DNA from: an uncultured Nocardioides sp.
Lineage (GTDB): Bacteria; Actinomycetota; Actinomycetes; Propionibacteriales; Nocardioidaceae
Length of the DNA: 64,000 nt
Reading direction: 5' to 3'
Assembly (NCBI RefSeq): GCF_947489365.1
Contig: NZ_CANLDB010000008.1
Coordinates: 124,001 to 188,000, forward strand
Positions 24,475 through 33,331 of this stretch are shown one piece after another. The translations under genes were made by a program, and so were the position numbers. Below the pieces are notes generated by a model, which saw only the letters and a program-made list of their open reading frames with translations, made no database searches and was not told the DNA's origin. How positions within the stretch are numbered: the stretch's first letter is position 1; the number at the start of each line of letters is the position of its first letter.

Positions 24475-26063
24475 CGTGGTGTGACCGGTTCGCCTCCGAC
24501 CCCCGCGAGGAACCCGGCTACGTCGCCACTCCTGGTGAGGTGCTGGGTGGGGAGAGGCTGGTCGCGATCGCGGGTGAGGGGGCGCCGCTGGTGCGGGACC
24601 TGTCGCTGCTCGAGCTCGGCGTCGCGCTGTCGCGCCATCCGGTCGGGGTGCGGGCGATGGCCGCGGACGCCCTGGACCTGCGTCACCGGCTGCCCCGGAC
24701 CTGGCGCCACGTCATGGACGGTCGGGCCGAGGTCTGGGTGGCCCGCAAGGCCGCGTCGATCTCGCGTGCCGTGCCTGAGGCGGGGATGCCGGTGGTGGAC
24801 GCCGCCGTGGCCGAGGCGATCATCGGGGTCTCACCGTCGCGGGTGCTGGAGATCGCCGAGGCCTCGGTGATCCTGGCCGACCCCGACGGCCACCGCGCCC
24901 GGGCCGCGGCGTCGCGGGCGAAGCGGTACGTCGGCCTGGGCCGTGCCGACGCCACCGGCATGCGCACGTTGATCGCCCGTCTCGCGACCGGTGATGCGGT
25001 CTACGTGGCCGCGATGGTCGACCGCGTCGCCGACATCCTGACCGTGCAGCGTGCCGCGGCCGGGCTGCCCGAGCAGACCCGCGACTGGCTCCGCGCCGAG
25101 GCCATGGGCTGGCTCGCCCGCCCCGCCGAGCTCATGGCCCTGCTCGTCACCCACGGCGCCGACCCCGCCGACCCCACCGGTGAGGCACCCGCGGAGGAGA
25201 ACCCGTTCACCCCGGACGAGCAGTGGGTCGAGGACGAGCGCCGCGCCGAGCGCTCCCGCCGCGGCGGACCCGCACCCGAGACCGAGCCCGACCCAGGGCC
25301 CGAGCACGACACCGTCGTCCCCGACAACATCGCTCACGCCATCCCCGACGACGTCCCAGGGGACATCAACGTGGAGCCCGAGCACGACGTCGACGACGAG
25401 CCGCAAGAGCCGGTCGTGGCCTCACCGCTCGGGCTGACCGACGACGTCCTCGCCAAGCTCGACGCCAAGGCCCTCACGAGGCTGCGGCCGAAGGCGACGC
25501 TCTACGTCCACCTCCACGAGTCCGCTCTGGACGGCACCACCGGCCGCGCCGGGGTCGCCCGGATCGAGGGCCACGGTCCCCTCGACATCACCCACCTCGC
25601 GACCCTGCTGCGGCGCCACGACCTCACCGTCCAACCCGTCATCGACAACCGCGAAACCCACGCCGTCGACGCCTACGAACACCCCACCTGGATGCGCGAA
25701 CGGATCTTCCTCCGATCACCGGCCGAAGCCTTCCCCCACGCCACCAGGAGAGGTCGAACCATGGACCTCGACCACCCCGTCCCCTACCAACCGGACGGAC
25801 CACCCGGCCAGACCACCACCGACTCCCAACCCCTCTCGAGGACAACGCACCGCGCCCGCACCCACCTCGGCTGGACCATCACGCCCACCCCCGCCGGCAC
25901 CGTCTGGACCAGCCCCCACGGCCTCACCCGACTCCTCGACACCCACGGCCGCACCCACCCCCTCACCGAGGGCGAAACCGCACTCCTCATCGACGGCCAG
26001 ACCACGACCGACGCCCTCATCGACCGCGCCCTGCGCCGCCTGGTCGGGTCCGACGACCAGTAG
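24468..26063 (+). CDS. DUF222/HNH endonuclease-like (13E12 repeat family) protein
   Basis: A 531-residue protein of the multicopy actinobacterial 13E12/DUF222 family. The helical DUF222 part (about 1-220) contains GVRAMAADALDLRHRLPRTW and RVLEIAEASVILAD. An acidic linker (about 225-315) follows. The C-terminal HNH-like part has DLDHPVPYQPDGPPG and LSRTTHRARTHLGW, where the first His/Asp pair and the RTTH histidine are the recognisable metal-site residues. Cysteines often found in this HNH are absent. Some 13E12 genes of M. tuberculosis are SOS-induced, in line with the LexA box here. The start is likely upstream at 24334 if the frameshift is artefactual. Confidence 0.82.
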   Translation: MLTWCDRFASDPREEPGYVATPGEVLGGERLVAIAGEGAPLVRDLSLLELGVALSRHPVGVRAMAADALDLRHRLPRTWRHVMDGRAEVWVARKAASISRAVPEAGMPVVDAAVAEAIIGVSPSRVLEIAEASVILADPDGHRARAAASRAKRYVGLGRADATGMRTLIARLATGDAVYVAAMVDRVADILTVQRAAAGLPEQTRDWLRAEAMGWLARPAELMALLVTHGADPADPTGEAPAEENPFTPDEQWVEDERRAERSRRGGPAPETEPDPGPEHDTVVPDNIAHAIPDDVPGDINVEPEHDVDDEPQEPVVASPLGLTDDVLAKLDAKALTRLRPKATLYVHLHESALDGTTGRAGVARIEGHGPLDITHLATLLRRHDLTVQPVIDNRETHAVDAYEHPTWMRERIFLRSPAEAFPHATRRGRTMDLDHPVPYQPDGPPGQTTTDSQPLSRTTHRARTHLGWTITPTPAGTVWTSPHGLTRLLDTHGRTHPLTEGETALLIDGQTTTDALIDRALRRLVGSDDQ

Positions 26064-26073
26064 CGTGCGGAGC

Positions 26074-26985
26074 GTGGGCGCCCCCGCGATCGTCATCAGG
26101 CCGATGCGTCTCGACGACGTGGCCGAGGTCGAGCGCATCAGTGGTGACTCCTTCTCCGACCTCGAGCGCCGTCTTCCGGTCCCGACCGGGGCTGCCGCGA
26201 CGGGGCGCGATCCCGCACGCTCCGCGCAGTGGCGGCGTCGTACCGAGCACCTCCTCGCGACCGACCCCGGAGGCTGCTGGGTGGCCGAGGACCCGGCGGA
26301 CGCCGGCGGCGGGGTCGTCGGCTTCGCGGTCTCGTTCACCCGGGAGCTGATGTGGGTCCTCGCCTCGTACGGCGTCCGGCCCGGCCTCCAGGGCCGCGGG
26401 ACCGGGCGGGTGCTGCTCGAGGCCGCCCTGCACCACGGCCGTGGCTGCCTGCGCGGGATGCTCGCCTCCTCCCCCGATCCCGCGGCCGTGCGGCGCTACC
26501 GCCTGGCGGGGTTCGACCTCCACCCGGCGATGCTGATGACCGGCGCGGTCGACCGTGCTGCGCTGCCGGTCCTCGGACGGATCCGCGAGGGGACCCTGGG
26601 CGACCGTGACCTGATGGACTCGGTCGACCGACGTGCCCGCGGCGCCGCCCACGGGCCCGACCACGACGTGCTGCACGCCACCACCGCCCGGCTGCTCGTG
26701 GTCGACCGGCCGGCCGGGCAGGGGTACGCCTACCTCCGTGGGAGCGGCGAGCCCGCCCTGCTCGCCGCGACGACCGTCGCTGTCGCCCGCGACCTGGCGT
26801 GGGAGGCGCTGGCCTCGGCGCCCGCCGGGGAGCCCGGGACGCGGATCGGCCACCTGACCGCCGCGAACCAGTGGGCGATCGACGTCGGCCTCGCCGCCGG
26901 TCTCGCGCTGCACCAGCGGGGCTACCTGGCGCTGCGTCGCTGCCGCCCGCCGACGCCGTACCTGCACCACGGCTCGCTCCTCTGA
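26074..26985 (+). CDS. GNAT family N-acetyltransferase (tandem-type)
   Basis: A 303-residue acetyltransferase. The N-terminal GNAT domain (about 5-145) holds the acetyl-CoA motif YGVRPGLQGRGTGRVLLEAA. The C-terminal half is a second, degenerate GNAT-like domain lacking the Q/RxxGxG motif. The substrate cannot be read from the sequence. GTG 26074 is preceded by a TAGCGT box (26061-26066) that overlaps the stop of the HNH gene; GTG 26065 lies inside that box and is less likely. Confidence 0.82.
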   Translation: MGAPAIVIRPMRLDDVAEVERISGDSFSDLERRLPVPTGAAATGRDPARSAQWRRRTEHLLATDPGGCWVAEDPADAGGGVVGFAVSFTRELMWVLASYGVRPGLQGRGTGRVLLEAALHHGRGCLRGMLASSPDPAAVRRYRLAGFDLHPAMLMTGAVDRAALPVLGRIREGTLGDRDLMDSVDRRARGAAHGPDHDVLHATTARLLVVDRPAGQGYAYLRGSGEPALLAATTVAVARDLAWEALASAPAGEPGTRIGHLTAANQWAIDVGLAAGLALHQRGYLALRRCRPPTPYLHHGSLL

Positions 26986-27036
26986 CGACGCGGCGGCCGA
27001 ATCGGTCGGGACGGCGACCAGCCGTACGATCAGGGC

Positions 27037-28212
27037 ATGACGACGGTGGACCTGCCGCTCCTCCCCCTCGGCCGCGGCCGGGACCTCGGTTCCGAGCGTG
27101 GCGTCGACTGCCCGGGTGACCTGCCCCCGGCCTCCGACCCCGACCTGGTCGCCCGTGCCCGCGCGGCGCGCGAGGCCCTCGGCGACCGGGCGTTCATCCT
27201 CGGTCACCACTACCAGCGCGACGAGGTCATCGCCTTCGCCGACGTGACCGGTGACTCCTTCAAGCTCGCCCGGGAGGCCGCCGCGCGGCCCGACGCCGAG
27301 TACGTCGTGTTCTGCGGCGTGCACTTCATGGCCGAGTCCGCCGACATCCTCACCGGCGACGACCAGCAGGTGATCCTGCCCGACCTGGCCGCCGGCTGCT
27401 CGATGGCCGACATGGCCCGGCTGGGTCAGGTCGAGGACGCCTGGGACGCCCTGGAGGCCGCCGGCGTCGCCGACGCCGTGGTCCCGGTGACCTACATGAA
27501 CTCCTCCGCCGACATCAAGGCGTTCTGCGGGCGCCACGACGGCGCGGTGTGCACCTCCTCGAACGCGAAGCGGGCCCTGGAGTGGGCCTTCGCGCAGAAG
27601 GACGAGGCCGTCACCGGCATGCCCACGAAGGTGCTGTTCCTGCCCGACCAGCACCTGGGCCGCAACACCGCCGTCCTCGAGCTCGGCTTCTCCCTCGACG
27701 ACTGCGTGGTGTTCGACCCGCACCGCCCGGGCGGCGGACTGACGCCCGAGCAGCTGCGCGACGCCCGGGTGATCCTGTGGAAGGGCCACTGCTCGGTCCA
27801 CGGCCGCTTCACCGCCGAGGTGTGCCGCGAGCTGCGCCGGACCATCCCGGACGTGAAGCTGCTCGTGCACCCCGAGTGCCGCCACGACGTCGTGCTCGAG
27901 GCGGACCTCGTCGGCTCGACGGAGTTCATCATCGACACCGTCCGCAAGGCCCCGGCCGGGACGTCGTGGGCCATCGGCACCGAGCTCAACCTGGTACGGC
28001 GGCTCGCGAACGAGCACCCCGAGCAGCGCATCACGTTCCTCGACAAGACGGTCTGCTACTGCTCGACGATGAACCGGATCGACCTCCCGCACCTCGTGTG
28101 GGCGCTCGAGTCGCTCGTCGCCGGGCAGGTCGTGAACCGCATCAGCGTCGACCGCGACACCGAGCACTGGGCCAAGGTCGCGCTCGAGCGGATGCTGTCG
28201 CTGCCCGGCTGA
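27037..28212 (+). CDS. nadA: Quinolinate synthase
   Basis: The [4Fe-4S] enzyme that condenses iminoaspartate with dihydroxyacetone phosphate to quinolinate in NAD synthesis. The 391 residues include ILGHHYQRDEVIAFAD, FCGVHFMAESADIL, LAAGCSMADMA, HPECRHDVVLEADLVGSTE and KTVCYCSTMN. Cluster cysteines are likely those in AAGCSM, HPEC and KTVC. nadB and nadC are not adjacent, unlike in M. tuberculosis. A TACGAT box six bases before the ATG suggests a leaderless transcript. It converges on pspAB with seven bases between. Confidence 0.97.
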   Translation: MTTVDLPLLPLGRGRDLGSERGVDCPGDLPPASDPDLVARARAAREALGDRAFILGHHYQRDEVIAFADVTGDSFKLAREAAARPDAEYVVFCGVHFMAESADILTGDDQQVILPDLAAGCSMADMARLGQVEDAWDALEAAGVADAVVPVTYMNSSADIKAFCGRHDGAVCTSSNAKRALEWAFAQKDEAVTGMPTKVLFLPDQHLGRNTAVLELGFSLDDCVVFDPHRPGGGLTPEQLRDARVILWKGHCSVHGRFTAEVCRELRRTIPDVKLLVHPECRHDVVLEADLVGSTEFIIDTVRKAPAGTSWAIGTELNLVRRLANEHPEQRITFLDKTVCYCSTMNRIDLPHLVWALESLVAGQVVNRISVDRDTEHWAKVALERMLSLPG

Positions 28213-28219
28213 TCCAGGG

Positions 28220-28792
28220 CTAGATGCCGGGGGCGCCCCAGATGGCGAGCCACCGCGAGGTGTCGGTCTCCATCGGCAGCTCGCCGGACAGGTGGTCGCG
28301 CACCGACAGCTCGAGCAGGTTGTCGCGCGACTGCTCGCCGTTCGGGGCGAACGGGTAGAAGGTGCCCTGCTTGTAGAGGTAGACCACCGCGAGGCGGCGT
28401 CCGGAGGCGTCGGCGAAGCCGAGGTGGGAGCACAGCAGGCCGTCGGCGAAGCCCGCCTCACCCAGGATCGTGTTCACCGCGTGCAGGTCGGTGGCCAGGC
28501 CGGAGGTGTCGCTCGGGTCCCGGCGTACGACGAGCCAGGTGAAGCCGAACGAGTCGAGGCTCTTCTCCACCTTCGGCGCGTTTGGGTCGGCGTCGAGGAG
28601 CTCGACGATGTCGTCCTGGGTCTGGCTGAACGCCGCCCCCGCCGCGCCGCGGTAGCAGACGGCCCCCACGCCGGTGGGCTCGAGACCGGCCGCGGTCTGC
28701 AGGGTCACAGCCGCGTTGGGCAGGTGGAACAGGTCGTCCAACCGGTTGGGGCGCGGCTGGCGCCGGCCGAGGATCGCGTCGAGGAAGCCCAT
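28220..28792 (-). CDS. pspAB: PspA-associated protein PspAB
   Basis: A 190-residue protein starting MGFLDAILGRRQPRPNRLDD, with PTGVGAVCYRGAAGAAFSQT and GFTWLVVRRDP. These match the actinobacterial PspAB family found with PspA. No membrane segment or catalytic motif is visible. It is the distal gene of pspA-pspAA-htpX-pspAB and presumably acts in the envelope-stress response; its biochemical role is unknown. Confidence 0.88.
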   Translation of the reverse strand: MGFLDAILGRRQPRPNRLDDLFHLPNAAVTLQTAAGLEPTGVGAVCYRGAAGAAFSQTQDDIVELLDADPNAPKVEKSLDSFGFTWLVVRRDPSDTSGLATDLHAVNTILGEAGFADGLLCSHLGFADASGRRLAVVYLYKQGTFYPFAPNGEQSRDNLLELSVRDHLSGELPMETDTSRWLAIWGAPGI

Positions 28793-28817
28793 GCGTCCAG
28801 CGTCCCAGGCCGGCGGC

Positions 28818-29741
28818 TCAGCCGACCGGCCGGTCGAGCTCGGCCTGGATCCGGGCGAGCTGCTCGAGGCGCTGCTCCAGCGACGGGTGGGTCGAGGTGA
28901 GCTGGGAGAAGGAGATGCCGCTGACCGCCGGGGCGATGAAGAAGGCGTTCATGGCGGCGTTGGCCCGGAGGTCCCGCTGCGGGATCCGCGCCATGTCGCC
29001 GCTGATCTTCTGCAGCGCCGAGGCCAGGGCGGCCGGCTTCATCGTCAGGTAGACGCCCGACCGGTCCGCGCACAGCTCGCGGTAGCGCGACAGCAGGCGG
29101 GTGAGGAAGAAGCTGATGGCGTAGACGACGAGGCTCACGACCAGCGCCAGCACGAACGCGATGCCCGCGTTGCTGTTGCGCGAGCGCGACAGGGCGAACC
29201 CGCCGTACTGGGCTCCGTTGGTCAGCATCCCCGCGACGATGCCCGCCGACGAGGCGGCGGTCATGACGAGGACGTCGCGGTGGGCCACGTGGGAGAGCTC
29301 GTGGGCCAGCACGGCCTCGAGCTCCTCGGCGTCCAGGGTGCGCAGGATGCCGGTGGTCACGCAGACCACGGCACGCTCCGGGGACCGTCCGGTCGCGAAC
29401 GCGTTCGGCATCGACATGTCCGCGATGCCCACGCGGGGCTTCGGCATGTCGGCCAGCGCGCAGAGCCGGTCGATCATGCCGTGCAGCTCGGGGGCCTCCT
29501 GGGGGCTCACCTCACGGGCCCGCATCGCACGCATGGCGACCTTGTCGGAGGACCACCACTGGTAGAACGCCATGCCGATCCCGACCAGGCCCACGATCAC
29601 CACGAGCCCGCCACCCCCGGCACGACCCGCGATCGCCATCAGCGCGACCATGAGCGCCACGAACAGCGCGCCCAGCAGGAACATCACGAGCGTCATGCGG
29701 GCCGTCAGCCCGGTGTCCTTGATGAAGCGGGAACGAGCCAT
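28818..29741 (-). CDS. htpX: HtpX-type membrane zinc protease (M48)
   Basis: A 307-residue integral membrane protease. Two N-terminal helices (about 18-60) are followed by the zinc motif VLAHELSHVAHRDVL, two further helices, and the third ligand region YRELCADRSGVYL. HtpX proteins degrade misfolded membrane proteins. Its place between pspAA and pspAB, with 25-55 bp gaps, suggests co-expression with the PspA response. Confidence 0.93.
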   Translation of the reverse strand: MARSRFIKDTGLTARMTLVMFLLGALFVALMVALMAIAGRAGGGGLVVIVGLVGIGMAFYQWWSSDKVAMRAMRAREVSPQEAPELHGMIDRLCALADMPKPRVGIADMSMPNAFATGRSPERAVVCVTTGILRTLDAEELEAVLAHELSHVAHRDVLVMTAASSAGIVAGMLTNGAQYGGFALSRSRNSNAGIAFVLALVVSLVVYAISFFLTRLLSRYRELCADRSGVYLTMKPAALASALQKISGDMARIPQRDLRANAAMNAFFIAPAVSGISFSQLTSTHPSLEQRLEQLARIQAELDRPVG

Positions 29742-29795
29742 GGCTCCATCATCCCCCGCTCCGCCAAGCGGTCTCAGGCGCCTCTCAGACGAGGA

Positions 29796-30074
29796 TCAGC
29801 CCGGGATGAGCCCGTCGTCGGCGAGCATCTCGCGGACCTCGCTGATGCTCGCGTCCGCGGGCGGCAGGACCAGGTCGGAGGCGTCCAGCGCGTCCACGTC
29901 GTGCGGCGCCGCCGAGGCGCGGACGGCCTCCAGCAGCGCGGCGAACGCGGTGGTGAAGGCCGCCTCGTCGTCGGCGGCGATGGCCGCCTCGACGGCGTCG
30001 TCGAGCTCGTTCAGGGTGTCGAGGCGGTCGTCGGCCACGTCGAACTGGCCCTCGTTGAGGATCCGGACGATCAT
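29796..30074 (-). CDS. pspAA: PspA-associated protein PspAA
   Basis: A 92-residue acidic helical protein (MIVRILNEGQFDVADDRLDT, then ISEVREMLADDGLIPG) that fits the PspAA family. Its ATG overlaps the pspA stop (ATGA), so it is translationally coupled to PspA. It probably binds PspA or tunes its assembly; this is inferred from the fixed gene pairing. Confidence 0.9.
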   Translation of the reverse strand: MIVRILNEGQFDVADDRLDTLNELDDAVEAAIAADDEAAFTTAFAALLEAVRASAAPHDVDALDASDLVLPPADASISEVREMLADDGLIPG

Positions 30075-30880
30075 GCCTGGCCCCCCTCGTTCTGCTTCTT
30101 GAGCTGGGCCAGCTCGGCGTCGAGCGCGTCGGTGGCGCCGCCGGCCGAGCCGGAGCCGGCGCCCAGCTGCTGGGGAGCGGCGCTGCCGCCACCCTTGAGG
30201 CGGGCGAGCTCGGCCTCGACGTCCGAGCCGGAGCTGAGGGACTCGAGCTCGCGGGAGATGTCGTCGCTGCCGTTCGGGTTCGACACGTCGTCGAGCGCGC
30301 CCGAGGCGATGAGCTCGTCGATCGCGCCGGCACGGGCCTGCATGTTCGCCGTCTTGTCCTCGGCCCGCTGGATGGCGAGGCCGACGTCGCCCATCTCCTC
30401 GCCGATGCCGCTCATGGCCTCGCCGATGCGGGTCTGGGCCTCCGCGGCGGTGTACGTCGCCTTGATGGTCTCCTTGCGGGTGCGGAAGGACTCGACCTTC
30501 GCCTGCAGCCGCTGCTGCGCGAGGGTGAGCTTCTCCTCCTCGCCCTGGAGCTGCGCGTGCTGGGTCTGCAGGTCCGCGATCTGCTGGGCCAGCCCCGACT
30601 TGCGGGTCAGCGCCTCACGCGCCAGGTCCTCCCGGTCGACCGAGATCGCCTTCTCCGCCTGCGACTGCAGCTTGTCGGCCTGCTGCTCCAGCTGCTTGAC
30701 CTGGAGCTCGACGCGCTTGCGGCTGGTCGCGACGTCCGCGACGCCCCGCCGCACCTTGCTCAGCAGCTCGAGCTGCCGCTGGTAGCTGTAGTCGAGGGTC
30801 TCGCGAGGGTCCTCCGCGCGGTCCAGGGCGGCGTTCGCCTTGGACCGGAAGATCATGCCGAAGCGCTTCATCAGGGCCAT
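30071..30880 (-). CDS. pspA: Phage shock protein A (PspA/IM30/Vipp1 family)
   Basis: A 269-residue membrane-stress effector. It is almost entirely coiled coil: MALMKRFGMIFRSKANAALD at the amphipathic N-terminus, then RQLELLSKVRRGVADVATSR and a Gln/Lys-rich helical hairpin to about residue 210. A Gly/Ser-rich tail follows and ends ELAQLKKQNEGG. PspA/ESCRT-III-like proteins coat damaged membrane. GAGGAG lies ten bases before ATG 30880. It leads the four-gene operon and is divergent from the DUF3043 gene. No ClgR-like regulator gene is next to it. Confidence 0.94.
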   Translation of the reverse strand: MALMKRFGMIFRSKANAALDRAEDPRETLDYSYQRQLELLSKVRRGVADVATSRKRVELQVKQLEQQADKLQSQAEKAISVDREDLAREALTRKSGLAQQIADLQTQHAQLQGEEEKLTLAQQRLQAKVESFRTRKETIKATYTAAEAQTRIGEAMSGIGEEMGDVGLAIQRAEDKTANMQARAGAIDELIASGALDDVSNPNGSDDISRELESLSSGSDVEAELARLKGGGSAAPQQLGAGSGSAGGATDALDAELAQLKKQNEGGQA

Positions 30881-31037
30881 GGGTGGACCACTCCTCGTGG
30901 GTCTGTGGGCGGTGCTCGTCGGGTCAGCCGGGGTGACCTGCTTCTCTCCCGCCCAGACTAGGCGCAAACCCCAGACGTCTGCGACCGCCGGTAGAGTGGG
31001 CTCTCCCGCCCGTCCGCGACCCGTGAGGCCCACCGCG

Positions 31038-31637
31038 TTGTTCCGCCGCGACAAGACCGAGACCACCGACACCGTCGTGAAGACGCCGACCGCCGACGGC
31101 ACGCCGGCGGTGGGCAAGGGCCGGCCGACGCCGACGCGCAAGGAGGCGGAGGCGGCGCGCAAGGCGAAGGCCAAGACGCCTCGCACGCGCAAGGAGCAGG
31201 CCGCCGCCGAGCGCGCCGCACGGTCGAGCCGCAGCCAGGACATCCGCCACGGGATGAAGACCGGCGACGAGCGCTACCTGCCGCCGCGCGACAAGGGCCC
31301 GGTGCGCCGCTTCGTCCGCGACTACGTCGACACCCGCCTGTCGTTCGTCGAGCTGATGCTCCCGCTGCTGATCATCACGCTGATCATGGGCTACTCCGGC
31401 AGCACCTACCTGGCCAGCATCGGCAACTTCGTGCTGCTCGGCACGCTGCTCCTCGTGGTGCTCGACATGGTCTTCCTGCGCATCCGCCTGCGCCGCGAGC
31501 TGGGCCGCCGCTTCCCCGGCGAGTCGGTGAAGGGCACCACGTACTACGCCATCTCCCGGTCGCTGCAGATGAAGTTCATGCGCCTGCCCAAGCCGCAGGT
31601 GAAGCTCGGTCAGACCCTTCCCGAGACGTACCGCTGA
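31038..31637 (+). CDS. DUF3043 membrane protein
   Basis: A 199-residue protein with a basic Lys/Arg-rich N-terminal half (RPTPTRKEAEAARKAKAKTP) and two membrane helices (about 112-132 and 135-155), then LRRELGRRFPGESVKG. This is the actinobacterial DUF3043 pattern; function unknown. The start is uncertain: a TTG at 31038 (FRRDKTE follows) has GAGG ten bases upstream, while an in-frame GTG at 31023 would add five residues. It is divergent from pspA. Confidence 0.82.
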   Translation: MFRRDKTETTDTVVKTPTADGTPAVGKGRPTPTRKEAEAARKAKAKTPRTRKEQAAAERAARSSRSQDIRHGMKTGDERYLPPRDKGPVRRFVRDYVDTRLSFVELMLPLLIITLIMGYSGSTYLASIGNFVLLGTLLLVVLDMVFLRIRLRRELGRRFPGESVKGTTYYAISRSLQMKFMRLPKPQVKLGQTLPETYR

Positions 31638-31654
31638 GCGGGCCGGGCACCCCC

Positions 31655-32215
31655 GTGCAGCCTCCCGCCGGATCCGGGCCGACCGCCGACGTCTCCGTCC
31701 GCCTCGCGTGGGGTGACGACGCCACCGCCATCGCGGGCGTGCAGACGCGAGCCTGGCCCGTGACGTACGACGGGGTGCTGCCGGCCGCGCTGCTGGACCT
31801 CGACGCGGTCGAGGCGGCCCGCGCGTGGCACGCGTCGATGGCTTCGCCGCCCGACGCCCGGGTCCGTGTGCTCGTCGCGCTGGAGCGCAACCGCGTCACC
31901 GGGTACGTCGTCACCGCGCCCGCCACGGACCCCGACCTCGACCCGGTCGCCGACGCCGAGATGGTCGACCTGGTCGTCGACCCGGCCGACCGCGGGCGCG
32001 GGCACGGCTCACGGCTGCTGCAGGCCGCCGTCGACACGGTCGTCGCCGACCGGTTCACCCGCCTGGTGACCTGGAGCCCCGCGACCGACGAGCGGACACG
32101 CGCGTTCCTCACCGGGGCCGGCTGGGCGCCCGACAGCGCCCACCGTCAGCTGGACGTCGACGGTGCGGGCGAGCACCTGCTGACGCAGGTCAGGCTCCAC
32201 ACGACGGTGGGCTGA
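31655..32215 (+). CDS. GNAT family N-acetyltransferase
   Basis: A 186-residue single-domain acetyltransferase with the acetyl-CoA loop VVDPADRGRGHGSRLLQAAV and the strand-turn WSPATDERTRAFLTGAGW. GNAT enzymes of this size act on small molecules or peptide N-termini; the substrate is unknown. It begins 17 bp after the DUF3043 gene on the same strand and so may share its transcript. It ends three bases from the convergent small-repeat gene. Confidence 0.85.
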   Translation: MQPPAGSGPTADVSVRLAWGDDATAIAGVQTRAWPVTYDGVLPAALLDLDAVEAARAWHASMASPPDARVRVLVALERNRVTGYVVTAPATDPDLDPVADAEMVDLVVDPADRGRGHGSRLLQAAVDTVVADRFTRLVTWSPATDERTRAFLTGAGWAPDSAHRQLDVDGAGEHLLTQVRLHTTVG

Positions 32216-32218
32216 GCC

Positions 32219-32428
32219 TCAGGCGCGGGGCTCGGTCTCGATCGGGCCCCGCGGCTCGGTCTCGATCGGTCCGCTCGCGCTGACGCGCGGCTCGGTCTCG
32301 ATCGGCCCCGTGGTCCGGGGCTCGGTCTCGATGGGCTGGGCCTGCGCCGGGAGCGCGAGGACCAGGGCGGCGGCGGGGGCCGCGAGGGCTGCGGCGAGCC
32401 GCAGGGTGGGGCGCAGGAGCTGACGCAT
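32219..32428 (-). CDS. Tiny secreted protein with four PIETEPR repeats
   Basis: A 69-residue protein. Residues 1-31 form a clear signal peptide ending ALPAQAQ. The mature part of about 38 residues is built from four copies of PIETEPR separated by TTG, VSASG and G. GAAGG lies five bases before ATG 32428. The DNA repeats (GGCTCGGTCTCGATCGG) mirror the protein repeats, so the copy number may vary. I know no family with this repeat. It may be a processed peptide, a wall decoration or a binding ligand; none of these is shown. Confidence 0.7.
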   Translation of the reverse strand: MRQLLRPTLRLAAALAAPAAALVLALPAQAQPIETEPRTTGPIETEPRVSASGPIETEPRGPIETEPRA

Positions 32429-32507
32429 GGACACCTTCCGAGTCAGTGTGTACGGCGGCCAGCCTCTCATCCGAGGGGGCCGGTCACCAAGCCCGGTGTG
32501 GCCCGGA

Positions 32508-33290
32508 TCACCTCGACCAGAGGATCTCCTCGAGCCCGACCGTGAGACCCGGGCGCCCGCCGACAGCCCGCACCCCCGCCAGCACCCCGGGGGTGAACGA
32601 GGCGCGGTCGAAGGAGTCGTGGCGGATCGTGAGGGTCTCCCCCTCGCCGCCGAGCAGCACCTCCTGGTGGGCGACCAGCCCGCGCAGGCGCACCGAGTGC
32701 ACCGGCACCCCGGACACGTCGGCACCGCGGGCGCCGTCCAGGGCGGTCGACGTCGCGTCGGGCGCCGGGGGCAGGTCGGCCTCGGCGCGCGCGGCCGCGA
32801 CGAGCTCCGCCGTACGACGGGCGGTGCCGGACGGCGCGTCCGCCTTGTGGGGGTGGTGCAGCTCGACGACCTCGACGGAGTCGTAGAACGGGGCGGCCTC
32901 GGCGGCGAACCGCATCATGAGGACGGCCCCGATGGAGAAGTTGGGGGCGATGAGCACGCCCACCTCCGGCGAGGCGTCGAGCCAGCCGCGCAGCGTCTCG
33001 AGGCGGTCGTCGTCGAAGCCGGTCGTGCCGACCACGGCGTGGATGCCGTGGCGCACGCAGAAGTCCAGGTTGCCCATCACGGCGGACGGGCTGGTGAAGT
33101 CCACGACCACCGACGCGCCGGAGCCGACGAGGTCCTCCAGGTCGTCGTCGACGTCCAGCTCGGCGACCAGCTCCAGGCCCTCGGAGCCCCGTACGGCGCG
33201 GCAGACCTCGCTCCCGACCTTGCCGCGCGCACCGAGGACTCCGACGCGCAGAGGGGCCAGAGGGGCCTGTGGGGTCTCGTCACCGTCCAT
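32508..33290 (-). CDS. dapB: 4-hydroxy-tetrahydrodipicolinate reductase
   Basis: The NAD(P)H-dependent reductase of lysine and meso-diaminopimelate synthesis. The 260 residues include the nucleotide loop RVGVLGARGKVGSEV, VVDFTSPSAVMGNL and the active-site motif ELHHPHKADAPSGTA with the catalytic HH and Lys. About 20 residues longer than the usual 245. A TAGGTT box seven bases before ATG 33290 points to a leaderless message, divergent from the methyltransferase gene. Confidence 0.96.
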   Translation of the reverse strand: MDGDETPQAPLAPLRVGVLGARGKVGSEVCRAVRGSEGLELVAELDVDDDLEDLVGSGASVVVDFTSPSAVMGNLDFCVRHGIHAVVGTTGFDDDRLETLRGWLDASPEVGVLIAPNFSIGAVLMMRFAAEAAPFYDSVEVVELHHPHKADAPSGTARRTAELVAAARAEADLPPAPDATSTALDGARGADVSGVPVHSVRLRGLVAHQEVLLGGEGETLTIRHDSFDRASFTPGVLAGVRAVGGRPGLTVGLEEILWSR

Positions 33291-33331
33291 GTGGCCAAAC
33301 CTAGTGCGCGGGATCTGGCAGGCTACGACCC

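Noticed and set aside
26017..28461. An 814-codon open frame on the - strand
   Set aside because: It overlaps nadA and the GNAT gene on the other strand and has no recognisable motif.
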